Origin: Salinicola aestuarinus | GTDB lineage: Bacteria; Pseudomonadota; Gammaproteobacteria; Pseudomonadales; Halomonadaceae | Length of the DNA stretch: 64,000 nt | Direction of reading: 5' to 3' | Assembly (NCBI RefSeq): GCF_003206645.1 | Contig: NZ_PZJP01000008.1 | Span: 592,043-656,042, forward strand | In this document: positions 46,146 through 60,263 of the stretch, piece after piece | Numbering within the stretch: the stretch's first letter is position 1 | How the letters are laid out: each line of letters begins with the position of its first letter | Made by a program: the position numbers and the translations under genes | The notes under the pieces: generated by a model | Database searches by the model: none | What the model saw: only the letters and a program-made list of their open reading frames with translations | What the model was told of the DNA's origin: nothing

Positions 46146-48269
46146 ATGGACACAAACGAACCGCTTTCCGTTGTAGACCACGTGATGCAAGGCGGACCGG
46201 GCCTCGAAACCGCATTCAAAGGCGCTCGCCCCCGCTTGGGGTTCAACCCGCAGCTCACTTCATGGCGCGCCCATGCCTTCGAGGCCGTCGGCTTGAAAGC
46301 CTGGCGATGGTCGGCACCGGATACCTATTGCACGCTGTGGCTCGGCGATGGGCAGCCAACCGTGCAGGTTGGCATCCGTGACCTGCTGCGAGCACTGCCG
46401 CCGCATCAGTGCCGGCAGTTGACCCAGCGCTTGCGCGCCTTGAATACCGGGCTCGCCGCCACGCTGGAGATCGACATCGACCCCGCCAGCGACGGCCGCC
46501 GGTGGCGAGTCCGCGCCCGGGCCATGTCTCGCGACGCCTCTGGAGCGCCGACGCATCTGCTGGGTAGCGCCGAAGTCGTGGCGACATCAGCAGAAGTCGT
46601 GGCGATACCGGCAGACTACGGCAGCGAGCACGCCAGGGCCGAGGCATTCTCGGCGTCCCGCGATCCGATGCTGGTCATCAATGAGCACTGGCAGCTACTC
46701 GAGATCAATCACGCTTTCCGGACGCTCGTCGACCTACCCACGGAGGTGACGCCCCATGCCTCGCTCAAGCACTACTTGAGTTCGACGCTCCTCGACGCGT
46801 CTCCATCCAATGCGGTGCAGCGCTTGGACGCCACGCATCACGAGGGCATTTTCTACACCGGTAACGCTGGAGAGCGGACGATCCCGGTGGAGATCACGCT
46901 GAGCGATTTCACGCACCGCCAAAGCGGCAATGTGCTCTATACCGCCACACTTCGAGACATCACGGCGAGTAAACGCTCACAACGCGAACTCGAACATCTT
47001 GCCAGCATCGATACGCTCACCCAGCTGCCCAATCGCTCGACGCTGGAGTGTCAGCTGCACCGGCGGCTCGAGAAGATGCCGGCAGACAAGACCCTGTCGG
47101 TTCTCTTCGTCGATCTCGATGGCTTCAAGCCCATCAACGACTCTCTCGGCCATCAGGCTGGCGATGGTGTCCTGAGAGCCATGGTGGAGCGACTCCACGC
47201 GACGCTTCGCGGCCGCGACCTGATCGCTCGCTGGGGTGGCGACGAATTCGTGATCGTGCTGGAAACGGGGGGAGACCTGGAGCGTTCGAAAAAAGTCGCC
47301 AACCGGCTGCGAGACGCGATCTCGCGCCCCCTGACGATCGAAGGTCATGACATCACGCTGACCGCGAGTATCGGCATTGCCCTCGCCCCCGACGACGGCG
47401 TTGACAGTGAAACACTGCTCCAGCATGCCGATGTGGCCATGCATGCGGCCAAGGATCTGGGCAAGAACACGGTTGTCGCCTATCACCACGAGATCAAGCA
47501 CGGCAGCATCGAGCAGATGTCGATGCTTTCCAGGCTGCGCGTCGCGATCAGCGAGGAGACGCTCGATTTCGTGGTGCAACCGAAGTTCGATGGCACCAAT
47601 CAGATTGTGGGGGCGGAGCTGCTTGCGCGCTGGTCGCTACCGGATTGCGGGATGATTCCGCCCAGTACCTTCGTCCCCCTGGCCGAACACAACGGCATGG
47701 CCTCAGCACTGGGCAACCTGGCCATCGAGCACGCCGCGCGCTATGCCGCGACGCTCGCCGGTCTCGGCTATCCATTGCCGGTCGCGGTCAACATCTCCGC
47801 GCTACACGTGGTGGACGAGGACCTGAGCTGCGTGCTGCGGGACGCCTGTACCCGTCACGGCATCACGACAGACCAGATCGAGCTGGAGGTCACCGAATCG
47901 GTCTTTCTGGAGAACACCCGGGCGCCGGAGGCGCGCATCGAGCGCATCCGGCAGCTGGGGTTCCGGGTTGCCATGGATGACTTCGGTTCGGGCTACTCCT
48001 CCCTTGGCTACCTCAAGCGCCTGCCCTTCGATACCATCAAGATCGACCGCAGTTTCATGAGCGATCTGACGGAAGATTCCCGGGCGCGCGATCTTCTCGC
48101 CGGTATCGTCGGGCTCTGTACGCTGCTCGGCATGGAGACGGTCGCGGAGGGGGTGGAGACTCTCGAGCAGTGGGAGCTGCTGCAGGCCATTGGGGTGGCG
48201 CAATACCAGGGCTTCTACCTGGGTCGCCCGATGTCGATGCACCAACTGATCGAACGGCTAGACGGCTAG
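46146..48269 (+). CDS. PAS-GGDEF-EAL cyclic-di-GMP signalling protein
   Basis: This 707-residue protein has an N-terminal region of about 160 residues without clear assignment, a PAS domain (about 160-280), a GGDEF domain with an intact RWGGDEFVI active site (about residue 363), and an EAL domain (about 455-705). The EAL motif reads ELL (GAELLARW, about residue 490), and the Glu that binds metal is kept. DDFGSGYSSLGYL (about 610) is intact. Both synthesis and hydrolysis of c-di-GMP are therefore possible. No membrane helix is evident, so it probably acts in the cytosol. It lies near a type I system with a large surface-type cargo, a setting where c-di-GMP often acts, but a direct link is only inference. 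Confidence 0.92.
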   Translation: MDTNEPLSVVDHVMQGGPGLETAFKGARPRLGFNPQLTSWRAHAFEAVGLKAWRWSAPDTYCTLWLGDGQPTVQVGIRDLLRALPPHQCRQLTQRLRALNTGLAATLEIDIDPASDGRRWRVRARAMSRDASGAPTHLLGSAEVVATSAEVVAIPADYGSEHARAEAFSASRDPMLVINEHWQLLEINHAFRTLVDLPTEVTPHASLKHYLSSTLLDASPSNAVQRLDATHHEGIFYTGNAGERTIPVEITLSDFTHRQSGNVLYTATLRDITASKRSQRELEHLASIDTLTQLPNRSTLECQLHRRLEKMPADKTLSVLFVDLDGFKPINDSLGHQAGDGVLRAMVERLHATLRGRDLIARWGGDEFVIVLETGGDLERSKKVANRLRDAISRPLTIEGHDITLTASIGIALAPDDGVDSETLLQHADVAMHAAKDLGKNTVVAYHHEIKHGSIEQMSMLSRLRVAISEETLDFVVQPKFDGTNQIVGAELLARWSLPDCGMIPPSTFVPLAEHNGMASALGNLAIEHAARYAATLAGLGYPLPVAVNISALHVVDEDLSCVLRDACTRHGITTDQIELEVTESVFLENTRAPEARIERIRQLGFRVAMDDFGSGYSSLGYLKRLPFDTIKIDRSFMSDLTEDSRARDLLAGIVGLCTLLGMETVAEGVETLEQWELLQAIGVAQYQGFYLGRPMSMHQLIERLDG

Positions 48270-48378
48270 CGGCACCCCAGGCGTCGGGACCGACCGCCGT
48301 TCGGTGATGAACGAGTGGCTTGGCGTGCCCTTGGCTCCCGGCTAAGGTAACGCCTCTACTCGCCGGCCAGAGAGTGTC

Positions 48379-49263
48379 ATGTCGCTCGTTTTCAGTTTGA
48401 TCGCGCCCGCTTCCTACACCGCACCGGAAACGCTGGCACGCGCCGCCGAGGCGCTGCAGGCGCTGGACATCACGGTGCGTTTCCCCGCCGCGCTTCAGGC
48501 GCAGACGCGCTATCTTGCCGGCGACGTCGAGCATCGCGTCAAGGTCCTGCACGACGCCTACGCCGATCCCGAGACCGATGCGATATGGGCGGTGCGCGGC
48601 GGTTATGGCTGTGCCCATCTCGCCAACCGGATCGACTGGGCCAATCTGCCGGCCAAGCCGCTCATCGGCTACTCCGACGTCACCGTACTGCTGGATCAGT
48701 GCCGACAGCGAGGACTCCCCGCCATTCACGGTCCCGTGATGAAAGAGGGGGTAAAACTTCAGGACGACAGCGAGGCACAGCGGCTTGCCGCCGACCGCGA
48801 CTTCGCTGCGCTCCTCGCGCTGCTGGGAGGTATCCCGCCGGAACCGATCCCTCTCAACGCCGTGACGCCCCACGAGGATGCCGTCTTCGAAGGACCGCTG
48901 GTGGGCGGAAACCTTGCCGTGCTGGCGAGCCTCGTCGGCACGCCGCTGGGGTTTCGCGCCCCGCCGGGCGCGATCGTCGTGCTCGAGGATGTCGGCGAGC
49001 CCTACTATCGCCTCGAGCGGGACCTCTGGCAGCTGGTGGCATCCGGGGCCCTGAATGATGCAGCGGCCGTCTGTCTCGGCACTTTCGAGGGGTGTCAGCC
49101 CTACGGGGACCTGAACCCGGCTACGTTGTTCGCCACCTGGCTTTCGCCTCGTGGCCTGCCGCTCTTCGAGGGGCTCCCGGTCGGCCACGGCCGCGACAAT
49201 CTTCCGTGGCGCTATGGCGCGGTCGCGCGTCTTGAGAACGGCCACCTCCACTTTTCTGCCTGA
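48379..49263 (+). CDS. ldcA: LD-carboxypeptidase (peptidase S66, muramoyltetrapeptide carboxypeptidase)
   Basis: This 294-residue serine peptidase of family S66 removes the terminal D-alanine from murein tetrapeptides during cell-wall recycling. The nucleophile Ser is in IGYSDVTVLL (about residue 97). The Glu is in VVLEDVGEPYYRLERDL and the His in PVGHGRDNLPW, completing the Ser-Glu-His triad. AVRGGYGCAHL near residue 73 is another family marker. There is no signal peptide, in agreement with cytosolic recycling. It converges on fadBA, with a terminator between. Confidence 0.92.
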   Translation: MSLVFSLIAPASYTAPETLARAAEALQALDITVRFPAALQAQTRYLAGDVEHRVKVLHDAYADPETDAIWAVRGGYGCAHLANRIDWANLPAKPLIGYSDVTVLLDQCRQRGLPAIHGPVMKEGVKLQDDSEAQRLAADRDFAALLALLGGIPPEPIPLNAVTPHEDAVFEGPLVGGNLAVLASLVGTPLGFRAPPGAIVVLEDVGEPYYRLERDLWQLVASGALNDAAAVCLGTFEGCQPYGDLNPATLFATWLSPRGLPLFEGLPVGHGRDNLPWRYGAVARLENGHLHFSA

Positions 49264-49266
49264 GAC

Positions 49267-49297
49267 AAAAAAGCCGCTTCGCAACATCCGAAGCGGC
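49267..49297 (-). terminator. Intrinsic terminator of fadBA
   Basis: Read on the minus strand, a perfect nine-base stem (49289-49297 with 49273-49281, loop of seven) is followed by six U residues (49267-49272). It stands 54 bases past the fadA stop and begins just after the ldcA stop on the other strand. Confidence 0.85.
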
Positions 49298-49351
49298 AGA
49301 GGGAGAGAGAGTCAAAGCAAGGCTTGTCAGAGTGGCATTCGCCGCTCTCGA

Positions 49352-52737
<3,386 letters not shown>

Positions 52738-53047
52738 GGGGTTCTCCGTGCCATGACTTCAGTAAGCTCCGACGCGACCCGGAGCGAATCATACGAGCGT
52801 TTGAATGCCTGCAGCATTGCGTGACCCCGGCATCGCGTCAAGCTCAACCAAAGTCGTGAGCGGTACTCGAGCCTTCCTAAGGGTGAAGGAGATCGAGACG
52901 ATGGCCCCGGCCGTCAGCATGACTGACAGGGAGCCGACGCGGGAATCCGTCGGGGTGCGCTAGACTGCAGCCGCTCGTGGTTTCATTGCACCGTTCACCC
53001 CCGAGCACTGTCCGTCGATCATCTTCACCGTCACTCAGGAGCGCTGC
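52738..53047. other. Divergent intergenic region between fadB and the DUF5924 gene
   Basis: This 310-bp spacer must hold the fadBA promoter (minus) and that of the gene at 53048 (plus). On the minus strand TTGACG at 52841-52836 could be a -35, with a poor -10 (AATGCT) 17 bases on. A half-symmetric site at 52790-52803 is listed separately. No gene is apparent. Short frames here are extensions or shadows. Confidence 0.45.
52790..52803 (-). promoter_or_regulatory. Possible PsrA-type operator upstream of fadB
   Basis: The minus-strand sequence CAAAC, four bases, GTATG differs by one base from the CAAAC-N4-GTTTG pattern reported for PsrA-type fatty-acid regulators. It lies 53 bases upstream of the fadB start, a sensible place for repression. 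The match is short and the family motif is recalled, so this is a weak call. Confidence 0.3.
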
Positions 53048-54187
53048 GTGCCCTTCAAGGATAGTCTGCCCCCGCCGAAGCTGGCCTGGATAGAGCCGCT
53101 CATCGCCCGATCGAGACGCTTGTTGTGGCTGTGGCCGCCGATTGCCTTCGTGCTCGGCCTGCTGGGGTTCTTCCTGGTCAATCGTCAGCAATGGCTGGGT
53201 GCGCTACTGGCCGTAGGACTGGTGCTCACTTGGGTGCTGCTGATCGCGGAAAGCCTGATTAGTCGGTGGCTCTCGCGACGTGGCCGTCAATCCGGACTGC
53301 CGCGTGCCGTCACCACCTTTCTGGCACAGATGGTCCATCAGGAGACGCTTTTTTTCTGCTTGCCCTTCTTCCTGGCGACCACGATCTGGACCAGTGGGCA
53401 GGCGCTGTTCACCGGACTTCTCATTGGCTGTGCGCTGCTGGCGATTCTCGACCCGCTCTACTTTGGCCTCTCGAACCGGCACCGCTGGCTCTACTTTCTC
53501 TTCCACGCCCTCTGCGTCTTCGTGGTGACGCTGGTCGCGCTGCCGATCATGCTGAGCCTGACCACCGGCGAGAGCCTGATTCTTTCGATTCTGGCCATGG
53601 CGTTCTTCAGCATCCCCAGCCTGGTGGGTCTGCTCAGGCCCGCGGGAACCTGGCGCTGGCTCGCCATGCTGGGGCTAGTGGCGTTACTCAGCGGCACCGC
53701 GTGGATGGGCCGCAGCTTGATTCCACCGGCGACGTTATGGCTATCGGGCAGTGCCCTGTCACCGGCGTTCGATACCGCCGCGCGTGAGCCCCGTGGCGCG
53801 ATGGCGTTGACACCGGAAGCACTGCGGACGCGCGGCCTCTATGCCTACACGGCCATTCGCGCGCCCCGCGGGCTACGCGAAAAGATCTATCACGTCTGGC
53901 GCCACGAGGGACGCGTGGTCGAGCGCATTCCTCTGATCATTCACGGTGGCCGAGAGCAGGGTTACCGCGCCTGGACGCACAAGCAACATTTCTCGAACGA
54001 TGTCGGCGGCCGCTGGCAGATCGATGTGACGACCGAAACCGGTCAGCGCATCGGCAGCCTGACCTTCACCGTGGCCCCGGGAGCCGAGGCCAGCAAGGCC
54101 GATGGCCAAATTCACCGTCCGCCCGGGCTTCCCGGATGGAACATTCGCCATCTTTTAGGAAATGACACGAGCCACGCCAAGGATTGA
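53048..54187 (+). CDS. DUF5924 membrane protein with C-terminal DUF2914 domain
   Basis: The start codon is GTG 53048, with AGGAG eight bases upstream. The 379-residue product has about eight membrane helices in its first 230 residues. A periplasmic domain of about 100 residues then carries DUF2914 features (YTAIRAPRGLREKIYHVW, broken at the family core, and RAWTHKQHF with GRWQIDVTTETGQ). DUF2914 is an Ig-like sandwich of unknown role found in membrane and secreted proteins. The gene stands alone between fadB and slyA. No function can be assigned. Confidence 0.78.
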   Translation: MPFKDSLPPPKLAWIEPLIARSRRLLWLWPPIAFVLGLLGFFLVNRQQWLGALLAVGLVLTWVLLIAESLISRWLSRRGRQSGLPRAVTTFLAQMVHQETLFFCLPFFLATTIWTSGQALFTGLLIGCALLAILDPLYFGLSNRHRWLYFLFHALCVFVVTLVALPIMLSLTTGESLILSILAMAFFSIPSLVGLLRPAGTWRWLAMLGLVALLSGTAWMGRSLIPPATLWLSGSALSPAFDTAAREPRGAMALTPEALRTRGLYAYTAIRAPRGLREKIYHVWRHEGRVVERIPLIIHGGREQGYRAWTHKQHFSNDVGGRWQIDVTTETGQRIGSLTFTVAPGAEASKADGQIHRPPGLPGWNIRHLLGNDTSHAKD

Positions 54188-54256
54188 CGACGTCGCTTGC
54201 ATTATCCTGCGGCGCTTTAGAGAATGTTAGGACGTTCACGATTTAGGTAAACCGCT

Positions 54257-54709
54257 ATGGCACAACATATCGGCTTCAAACTCGCTCGCTTGCCCCGACT
54301 CTGGCGGGCCGTCATCGATGAACGCTTGGCGCCGCTGGGCCTGACCCAGACCCGCTGGGTGACACTCTACAATCTTCGCCGCATGGGCGGCGGTCAGGCG
54401 CAATGCGATCTGGCCCGCGCCATCGGCGTCGAAGCGCCGTCTCTCGTTCGCACGCTCGACCAGCTGGCCGAGCAGAATTTGATCGAGCGCCGCCCCTGCT
54501 CGGAGGATCGCCGCACCAAGCGGCTACATCTCACCACTGAGGCGTCGCCGCTACTCGAACAGATCGAGGCGATCGTCGATCAGGTTCGCGATGAGATGCT
54601 GGCCGGCCTGAGCGATGAAGAGATCGATCACTTCGAGGACGTGCTCAACCGCATCGAGAAAAACGGGCTCGACCTCCAGCGCCAGGCAGAACCGGCTAAG
54701 GTCGGCTGA
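54257..54709 (+). CDS. SlyA/MarR-family transcriptional regulator
   Basis: This 150-residue winged-helix protein resembles SlyA: HIGFKLARLPRLWRAVIDERL at the dimer helix (quoted in part), LTQTRWVTLYNL in the recognition region, and the wing CSEDRRTKRLHLT with the conserved DxRxK pattern. SlyA-type regulators counter-silence H-NS-bound genes and respond to stress or small ligands. A plausible promoter (TTGCAT, 17 bases, GAGAAT) stands upstream at about 54197-54225. The target genes are unknown. An AT-rich silenced-type region exists elsewhere in the window at 40.3 kb. Confidence 0.88.
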   Translation: MAQHIGFKLARLPRLWRAVIDERLAPLGLTQTRWVTLYNLRRMGGGQAQCDLARAIGVEAPSLVRTLDQLAEQNLIERRPCSEDRRTKRLHLTTEASPLLEQIEAIVDQVRDEMLAGLSDEEIDHFEDVLNRIEKNGLDLQRQAEPAKVG

Positions 54710-54771
54710 CGCCGACCGTTCTCCAGACCCGGCGTCGACGCGCCGCCCCGGACGGTGGCGCTCCTGCCCCC

Positions 54772-55272
54772 TCAACCTTTTCGGCCGCTACCCGCCAGCG
54801 TATCCCGCATGGCAAGCCATGTTGGCCATTCGCGTTCGAAGCGCTCGAGCCCCACACCCTCCTGCCACCAGACCCGCAGCGTCTGCTCGCGAGATTCCAC
54901 CACCAACACGTCGTCCGGCAGGCTCTCGAGCCATGCCGCCAGCGCCTGATGCCTGGCGTCATCCAGCGATGGCAGTGGCACTTCCCGCCAGCGCCAGTCT
55001 GGCGTTGCCGCATCGAGCGCCTCGCTGGCGACTCGGTTACGCACCAGAACGAACGCGGCGCCTTTCTCGTCGATCGGGTAACGTAGCCGGTACCCGATCA
55101 GCGCGATGTCTGGCCGCGCCAGAGGCGCCCGGGTGAAATCCAGTTCGCCACCATGACGCCTGACATACTGGCGGAGCCGGCTGCGTAGCGTTTCGCCCGG
55201 GCTGGGACGCAGCCAGACCATGGGGGAAAGAATCAGTAATACCGCAATCAGTAGGCATGCCCAGATGGCCAT
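54772..55272 (-). CDS. Conserved small protein with N-terminal membrane anchor, function unknown
   Basis: From ATG 55272 the product is 166 residues. One hydrophobic helix (about residues 2-22, AIWACLLIAVLLILSPMVWL) is followed by a soluble domain rich in Arg and Trp (RYPIDEKGAAFVLVRNRVA, PDWRWREVPLP, LRVWWQEGVGLERFEREW). The pattern suggests an inner-membrane protein with its domain in the cytosol or periplasm. I do not recognise a family. The frame is open to 55365, but the part upstream of 55272 is not protein-like. It converges on the SlyA gene and is divergent from uspA. Confidence 0.72.
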   Translation of the reverse strand: MAIWACLLIAVLLILSPMVWLRPSPGETLRSRLRQYVRRHGGELDFTRAPLARPDIALIGYRLRYPIDEKGAAFVLVRNRVASEALDAATPDWRWREVPLPSLDDARHQALAAWLESLPDDVLVVESREQTLRVWWQEGVGLERFEREWPTWLAMRDTLAGSGRKG

Positions 55273-55448
55273 AGCGCTCTCAGTTTGGTGCTGTTGAATT
55301 GAAGGATAATGATCGCCGCCTTCGTTGCGGCCGCTCGTCGCATCCGCCATGATCGGCTGCGGCACGATGCCATGATGAGTGCGCTTGGCGGCGCCTGGCG
55401 ACGGGATTACAGTAGGAAACAGGCATTAGCCGGATGGGAGGAGTCACC

Positions 55449-55904
55449 ATGAGCAACGAATATCAACACGTACTGGTCGCCGTGGATCTCACCAAGGATT
55501 CATACAAGGTGCTCGAGCGCGCGATCCCCATCGCTCGCCGTAATCAGGCCAAGCTGTCGATCATCCATACGCTGGAACCGCTCGGTTTCGCCTACGGTGG
55601 TGACATCCCGATGGATCTGACCAGCATCCAGGATCAGCTGGACGAACACGCCACGCAGCGGCTGGGCGACATTGCCGATCCCTACGATATTCCCCGGGAA
55701 GATCAGCACATCGTCATCGGCATGCCGGATACCGAAATCCAGCGCTTTGCCAAGGAGCACCATGTCGATCTGATCGTCGTTGGCTCCCACGGACGCCACG
55801 GCTTCGCCCTGCTGCTCGGCTCGACTTCCACCGGCGTGCTGCATGGTGCCGAGTGTGACGTGCTCGCCGTGCGCGTCGGCAAGGATGGCGAAACCCAGGA
55901 GTAA
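55449..55904 (+). CDS. Universal stress protein UspA family
   Basis: This 151-residue protein matches the single-domain UspA fold: HVLVAVDLTKDSYKVLERA at the N-terminus and the C-terminal VDLIVVGSHGRHGFALLLGSTSTGVLHGAECDVLAVR segment (quoted here as its ends VGSHGRHG and AECDVLAVR). The GxxGRxG-like phosphate loop is altered (GSHGRHGFALLLGST), as in UspA proteins that bind ATP weakly. A strong GGGAGGAG ribosome site precedes ATG 55449. A perfect 12-bp hairpin follows the gene. Confidence 0.92.
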   Translation: MSNEYQHVLVAVDLTKDSYKVLERAIPIARRNQAKLSIIHTLEPLGFAYGGDIPMDLTSIQDQLDEHATQRLGDIADPYDIPREDQHIVIGMPDTEIQRFAKEHHVDLIVVGSHGRHGFALLLGSTSTGVLHGAECDVLAVRVGKDGETQE

Positions 55905-55933
55905 GCGACGCTCATTTCGCACCGAGCGACAGC

Positions 55934-55961
55934 CACTGCCGCGCCCCGAGGCGCGGCAGTG
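55934..55961. terminator. Perfect 12-bp hairpin between convergent uspA and uup genes
   Basis: CACTGCCGCGCC (55934-55945) and GGCGCGGCAGTG (55950-55961) form a perfect stem with a CCGA tetraloop. It lies 30 bases after the usp stop and 6 bases beyond the stop of the ABC-F gene on the other strand. On the plus strand ACGTTT follows. It probably terminates both transcripts. Confidence 0.75.
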
Positions 55962-55966
55962 ACGTT

Positions 55967-57895
<1,929 letters not shown>

Positions 57896-58126
57896 GGAGA
57901 ACCTCATGATCGTGATTAGAAATCGAGCGCCATTGTAACGCGCTCAGCCGATGCTGCAGTGATATCGCGCGGTCTCTACAATGGGCGAACTCGCAGCGGA
58001 AGAACTCGCAGCCGGACAGCGTGACTTGCCCGCGCCTCGACGCCCCGCGCGACCCCGTTCGTCTTGAGTGGCCTTCTGCTGCCGTTCGCTCTCATCATCA
58101 ACGTCTTCGTCAACAAGGAGTGCCGC

Positions 58127-58999
58127 TTGAGCGACACGCCCCAATCGTCATCACCGCTACCCGAGGCGCTGGAGATCACGTCTCCTGCACCGCTCATCGA
58201 TATCGGTGCCAATCTCACCCACGAAAGCTTCGAGCGCGACCTCGACGCAACGCTGGGCCGTGCACAGCACGCCAACGTCACTGCGCTCATCGTCACCGGC
58301 GCGGATCTCGAAGGCGCACAGAAGGCGCAGACGTTGGCCGGGCGCTACTCGCAGCTCTACGCCACCGCCGGCCTGCACCCGCACCACGCCGGCGAGTGGA
58401 ACCCTGACCTCGAGGCGCGGATGCGCGAGCTGCATCGGACCGACGAGGTCGTTGCCGTCGGCGAATGCGGGCTGGACTTCCATCGCGATTTCACGCCGCG
58501 GGACGTCCAGCAGCAGGCGTTCGAGGCGCAATTGGCGCTGGCCGCCGAATCCGGCCTGCCTCTGTTCCTCCACGAGCGCGACGCGGGTTCGCGGATGCTC
58601 GAAATACTGCGGGAATGGCGTGACCGGCTCAGCAATGCCGTGGTGCACTGTTTCACAGGCGACAGGAAAACACTTCACGGCTATCTCGATCTCGATCTGC
58701 ATATTGGCCAGACCGGGTGGATCAGCGACGAGCGCCGTGGTCATCACCTGCGCGAGTTCGTGGCCGACATTCCCAGCGATCGGCTGATGGTCGAAACCGA
58801 CTGTCCTTACTTGCTGCCGCGCCATTTGCCGGCGAAGCTCAAGGGACGCCGTCATGAGCCTGCTCTGCTGCCCTGGATCGTGCGCGAGCTGGCCCACTGG
58901 CGCGGCGAAACGGAACAGACGCTGGCCGCGCAATCCACCCAGACCGCAGCCAGTTTCTTTCGGCTGCCGATGCAGAACACCACGGGGCAGGACACATGA
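58127..58999 (+). CDS. TatD-family metal-dependent nuclease
   Basis: Starting at TTG 58127, six bases after AAGGAG, the product has 290 residues. A second TTG at 58064 would add an implausible hydrophobic leader. Family signatures are clear: LIDIGANLTHESFERDL, TAGLHPHHA, VAVGECGLDFHRDF (metal-binding Glu), LFLHERDA, VHCFTGDR and LMVETDCPYLLPR with the metal-binding Asp. TatD proteins are TIM-barrel 3'-5' exonucleases linked to DNA repair and degradation. The downstream gene overlaps its stop (ATGA), so the two are coupled. Confidence 0.93.
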   Translation: MSDTPQSSSPLPEALEITSPAPLIDIGANLTHESFERDLDATLGRAQHANVTALIVTGADLEGAQKAQTLAGRYSQLYATAGLHPHHAGEWNPDLEARMRELHRTDEVVAVGECGLDFHRDFTPRDVQQQAFEAQLALAAESGLPLFLHERDAGSRMLEILREWRDRLSNAVVHCFTGDRKTLHGYLDLDLHIGQTGWISDERRGHHLREFVADIPSDRLMVETDCPYLLPRHLPAKLKGRRHEPALLPWIVRELAHWRGETEQTLAAQSTQTAASFFRLPMQNTTGQDT

Positions 59000-59478
59000 T
59001 CGAGTATCCGGGATTCATCGCGGTCGAGACCGGTGAAGACAACTCGCTACCCCTGGCGATTGCCTGGGCGCTCTCCGACGGCACGGTCAAGCACACCCTG
59101 ATTCAACCCGACGAGCAGTGGCTCGACGACGAGATGCTCTCGTTGAATGGCTATGATCTCGATGACCTGCGCTACCTTGGGGTCAGCCCGTTGGATGTGC
59201 TGCGTGAGCTCGAGGGCGATCACTTCAACGAGACGCTCTACACCGCTGGCGTGCAGGATGACGAGGCGGCGCTGTCGCGGTTGTTCGACGACTTCGGCGT
59301 CGACCCTTTCGTGGAGCTCGCCCCCGCTTCCAGGCTCTACCCCGATCTCGACGCCGGCGAGTGGTCGCGAACGCGCAACGAGATGTTCGGCGATATGGGG
59401 CTGGAACCCCTGCGTCCCGAGCACGAAGTACAGGTCATGCTCGAACTGCACAAGCGCCTGATCAACGAGCAGGCGTGA
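58996..59478 (+). CDS. Unknown protein resembling a degenerate DnaQ-type exonuclease
   Basis: This 160-residue acidic protein is coupled to the tatD-like gene by an ATGA overlap. I know no named family for it. The opening (GFIAVETGEDNSLPLAIAWAL) and the layout with a DGTVKHTLIQPDEQW segment resemble 3'-5' exonucleases of the DnaQ/RNase H fold. The first catalytic Asp of the usual DxE motif is Ala here, though the Glu is kept. The region around DDEAALSRLFDDFGVDP aligns with motif II. The terminal His-x4-Asp motif is not intact (EHEVQVMLELH). It is therefore probably catalytically dead or divergent. The resemblance is my inference from pattern, not from a search. Confidence 0.6.
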   Translation: MIEYPGFIAVETGEDNSLPLAIAWALSDGTVKHTLIQPDEQWLDDEMLSLNGYDLDDLRYLGVSPLDVLRELEGDHFNETLYTAGVQDDEAALSRLFDDFGVDPFVELAPASRLYPDLDAGEWSRTRNEMFGDMGLEPLRPEHEVQVMLELHKRLINEQA

Positions 59479-59536
59479 TCCCCGAGCCGGCGTTCGCCGA
59501 GCACGTCCCGGTGCCGGCGCCATGGGACGCGGGGGT

Positions 59537-60091
59537 TCAGCGGCCGCTGTCGACTAGTCGCCGTCGGCCATGCGCCGCGGCGGCTTCCAACGTCATCCCT
59601 CCCTGATAGTAGCCCTCCAGGGCGCGATAAAAAGCGTCGGCTCGCGGCGGTAGGCCATGTCTCCGGTGGTACTCGGCGCGCTGGGCCACGTTGGCGGCGA
59701 AGCGCTCGGGATCGCCGTCGGCGCCATCCAGGTTGTCGACGCTGACGCGAAACGGCTTATCACACGCCTCGCTGAAAAGACGCTCAAATGCCTGCGGTGC
59801 GATCTCCACGCGCTCGAACTCGGACTGTTGCAGTGCGTCGCGACCGTCGGGTTCGTACCAGTAGCCGTAGTCCTCCTGCTCCCGGCGGGCAGCGCCGGCA
59901 ATGCACCAGTGGCTGATTTCGTGGAGGGCACTGGCAAAAAAGCCATGCGCGAAAATGATGCGGTGGTAGTTCTGATCACCACCCGCCGGCAGGTAGAGCG
60001 GTTCGTCATCGCCGCTCACGAGGCGAGTGCCGTAGGATTCCGCGAAGAGCGCATCGAACAGGGTGATCAGATCCTCGATTCGGTGGGTCAC
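59537..60091 (-). CDS. epmC: Elongation factor P hydroxylase EpmC
   Basis: This 184-residue protein matches YfcM/EpmC, which hydroxylates the beta-lysylated lysine of elongation factor P. It carries the conserved metal-binding signature HEISHWCIAG and the segments DYGYWYEPDGR and LYLPAGGDQNYHRIIFAHG. The start is GTG 60091, preceded by GGAG seven bases upstream and giving the family N-terminus (THRIEDLITLFDALF). The open frame runs on to 60466, but that part overlaps the start of the MATE gene on the other strand. It is divergent from the MATE gene. Confidence 0.9.
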   Translation of the reverse strand: MTHRIEDLITLFDALFAESYGTRLVSGDDEPLYLPAGGDQNYHRIIFAHGFFASALHEISHWCIAGAARREQEDYGYWYEPDGRDALQQSEFERVEIAPQAFERLFSEACDKPFRVSVDNLDGADGDPERFAANVAQRAEYHRRHGLPPRADAFYRALEGYYQGGMTLEAAAAHGRRRLVDSGR

Positions 60092-60263
60092 GCACAACTC
60101 CAGAAGGGACGGTTTGATCGATCGGGTGGCGGACCTGTCACGGCTGCGCAGGGCCCGGCCAGCCGGTGGGCGAGTATACGCAACTCGCCGATGGTCGCCG
60201 AGCCCGGAGAGCACAACACCTGCTAGAATCGCCGCCCTGTCCATGCGGTCAAAGGAAGGGCTC

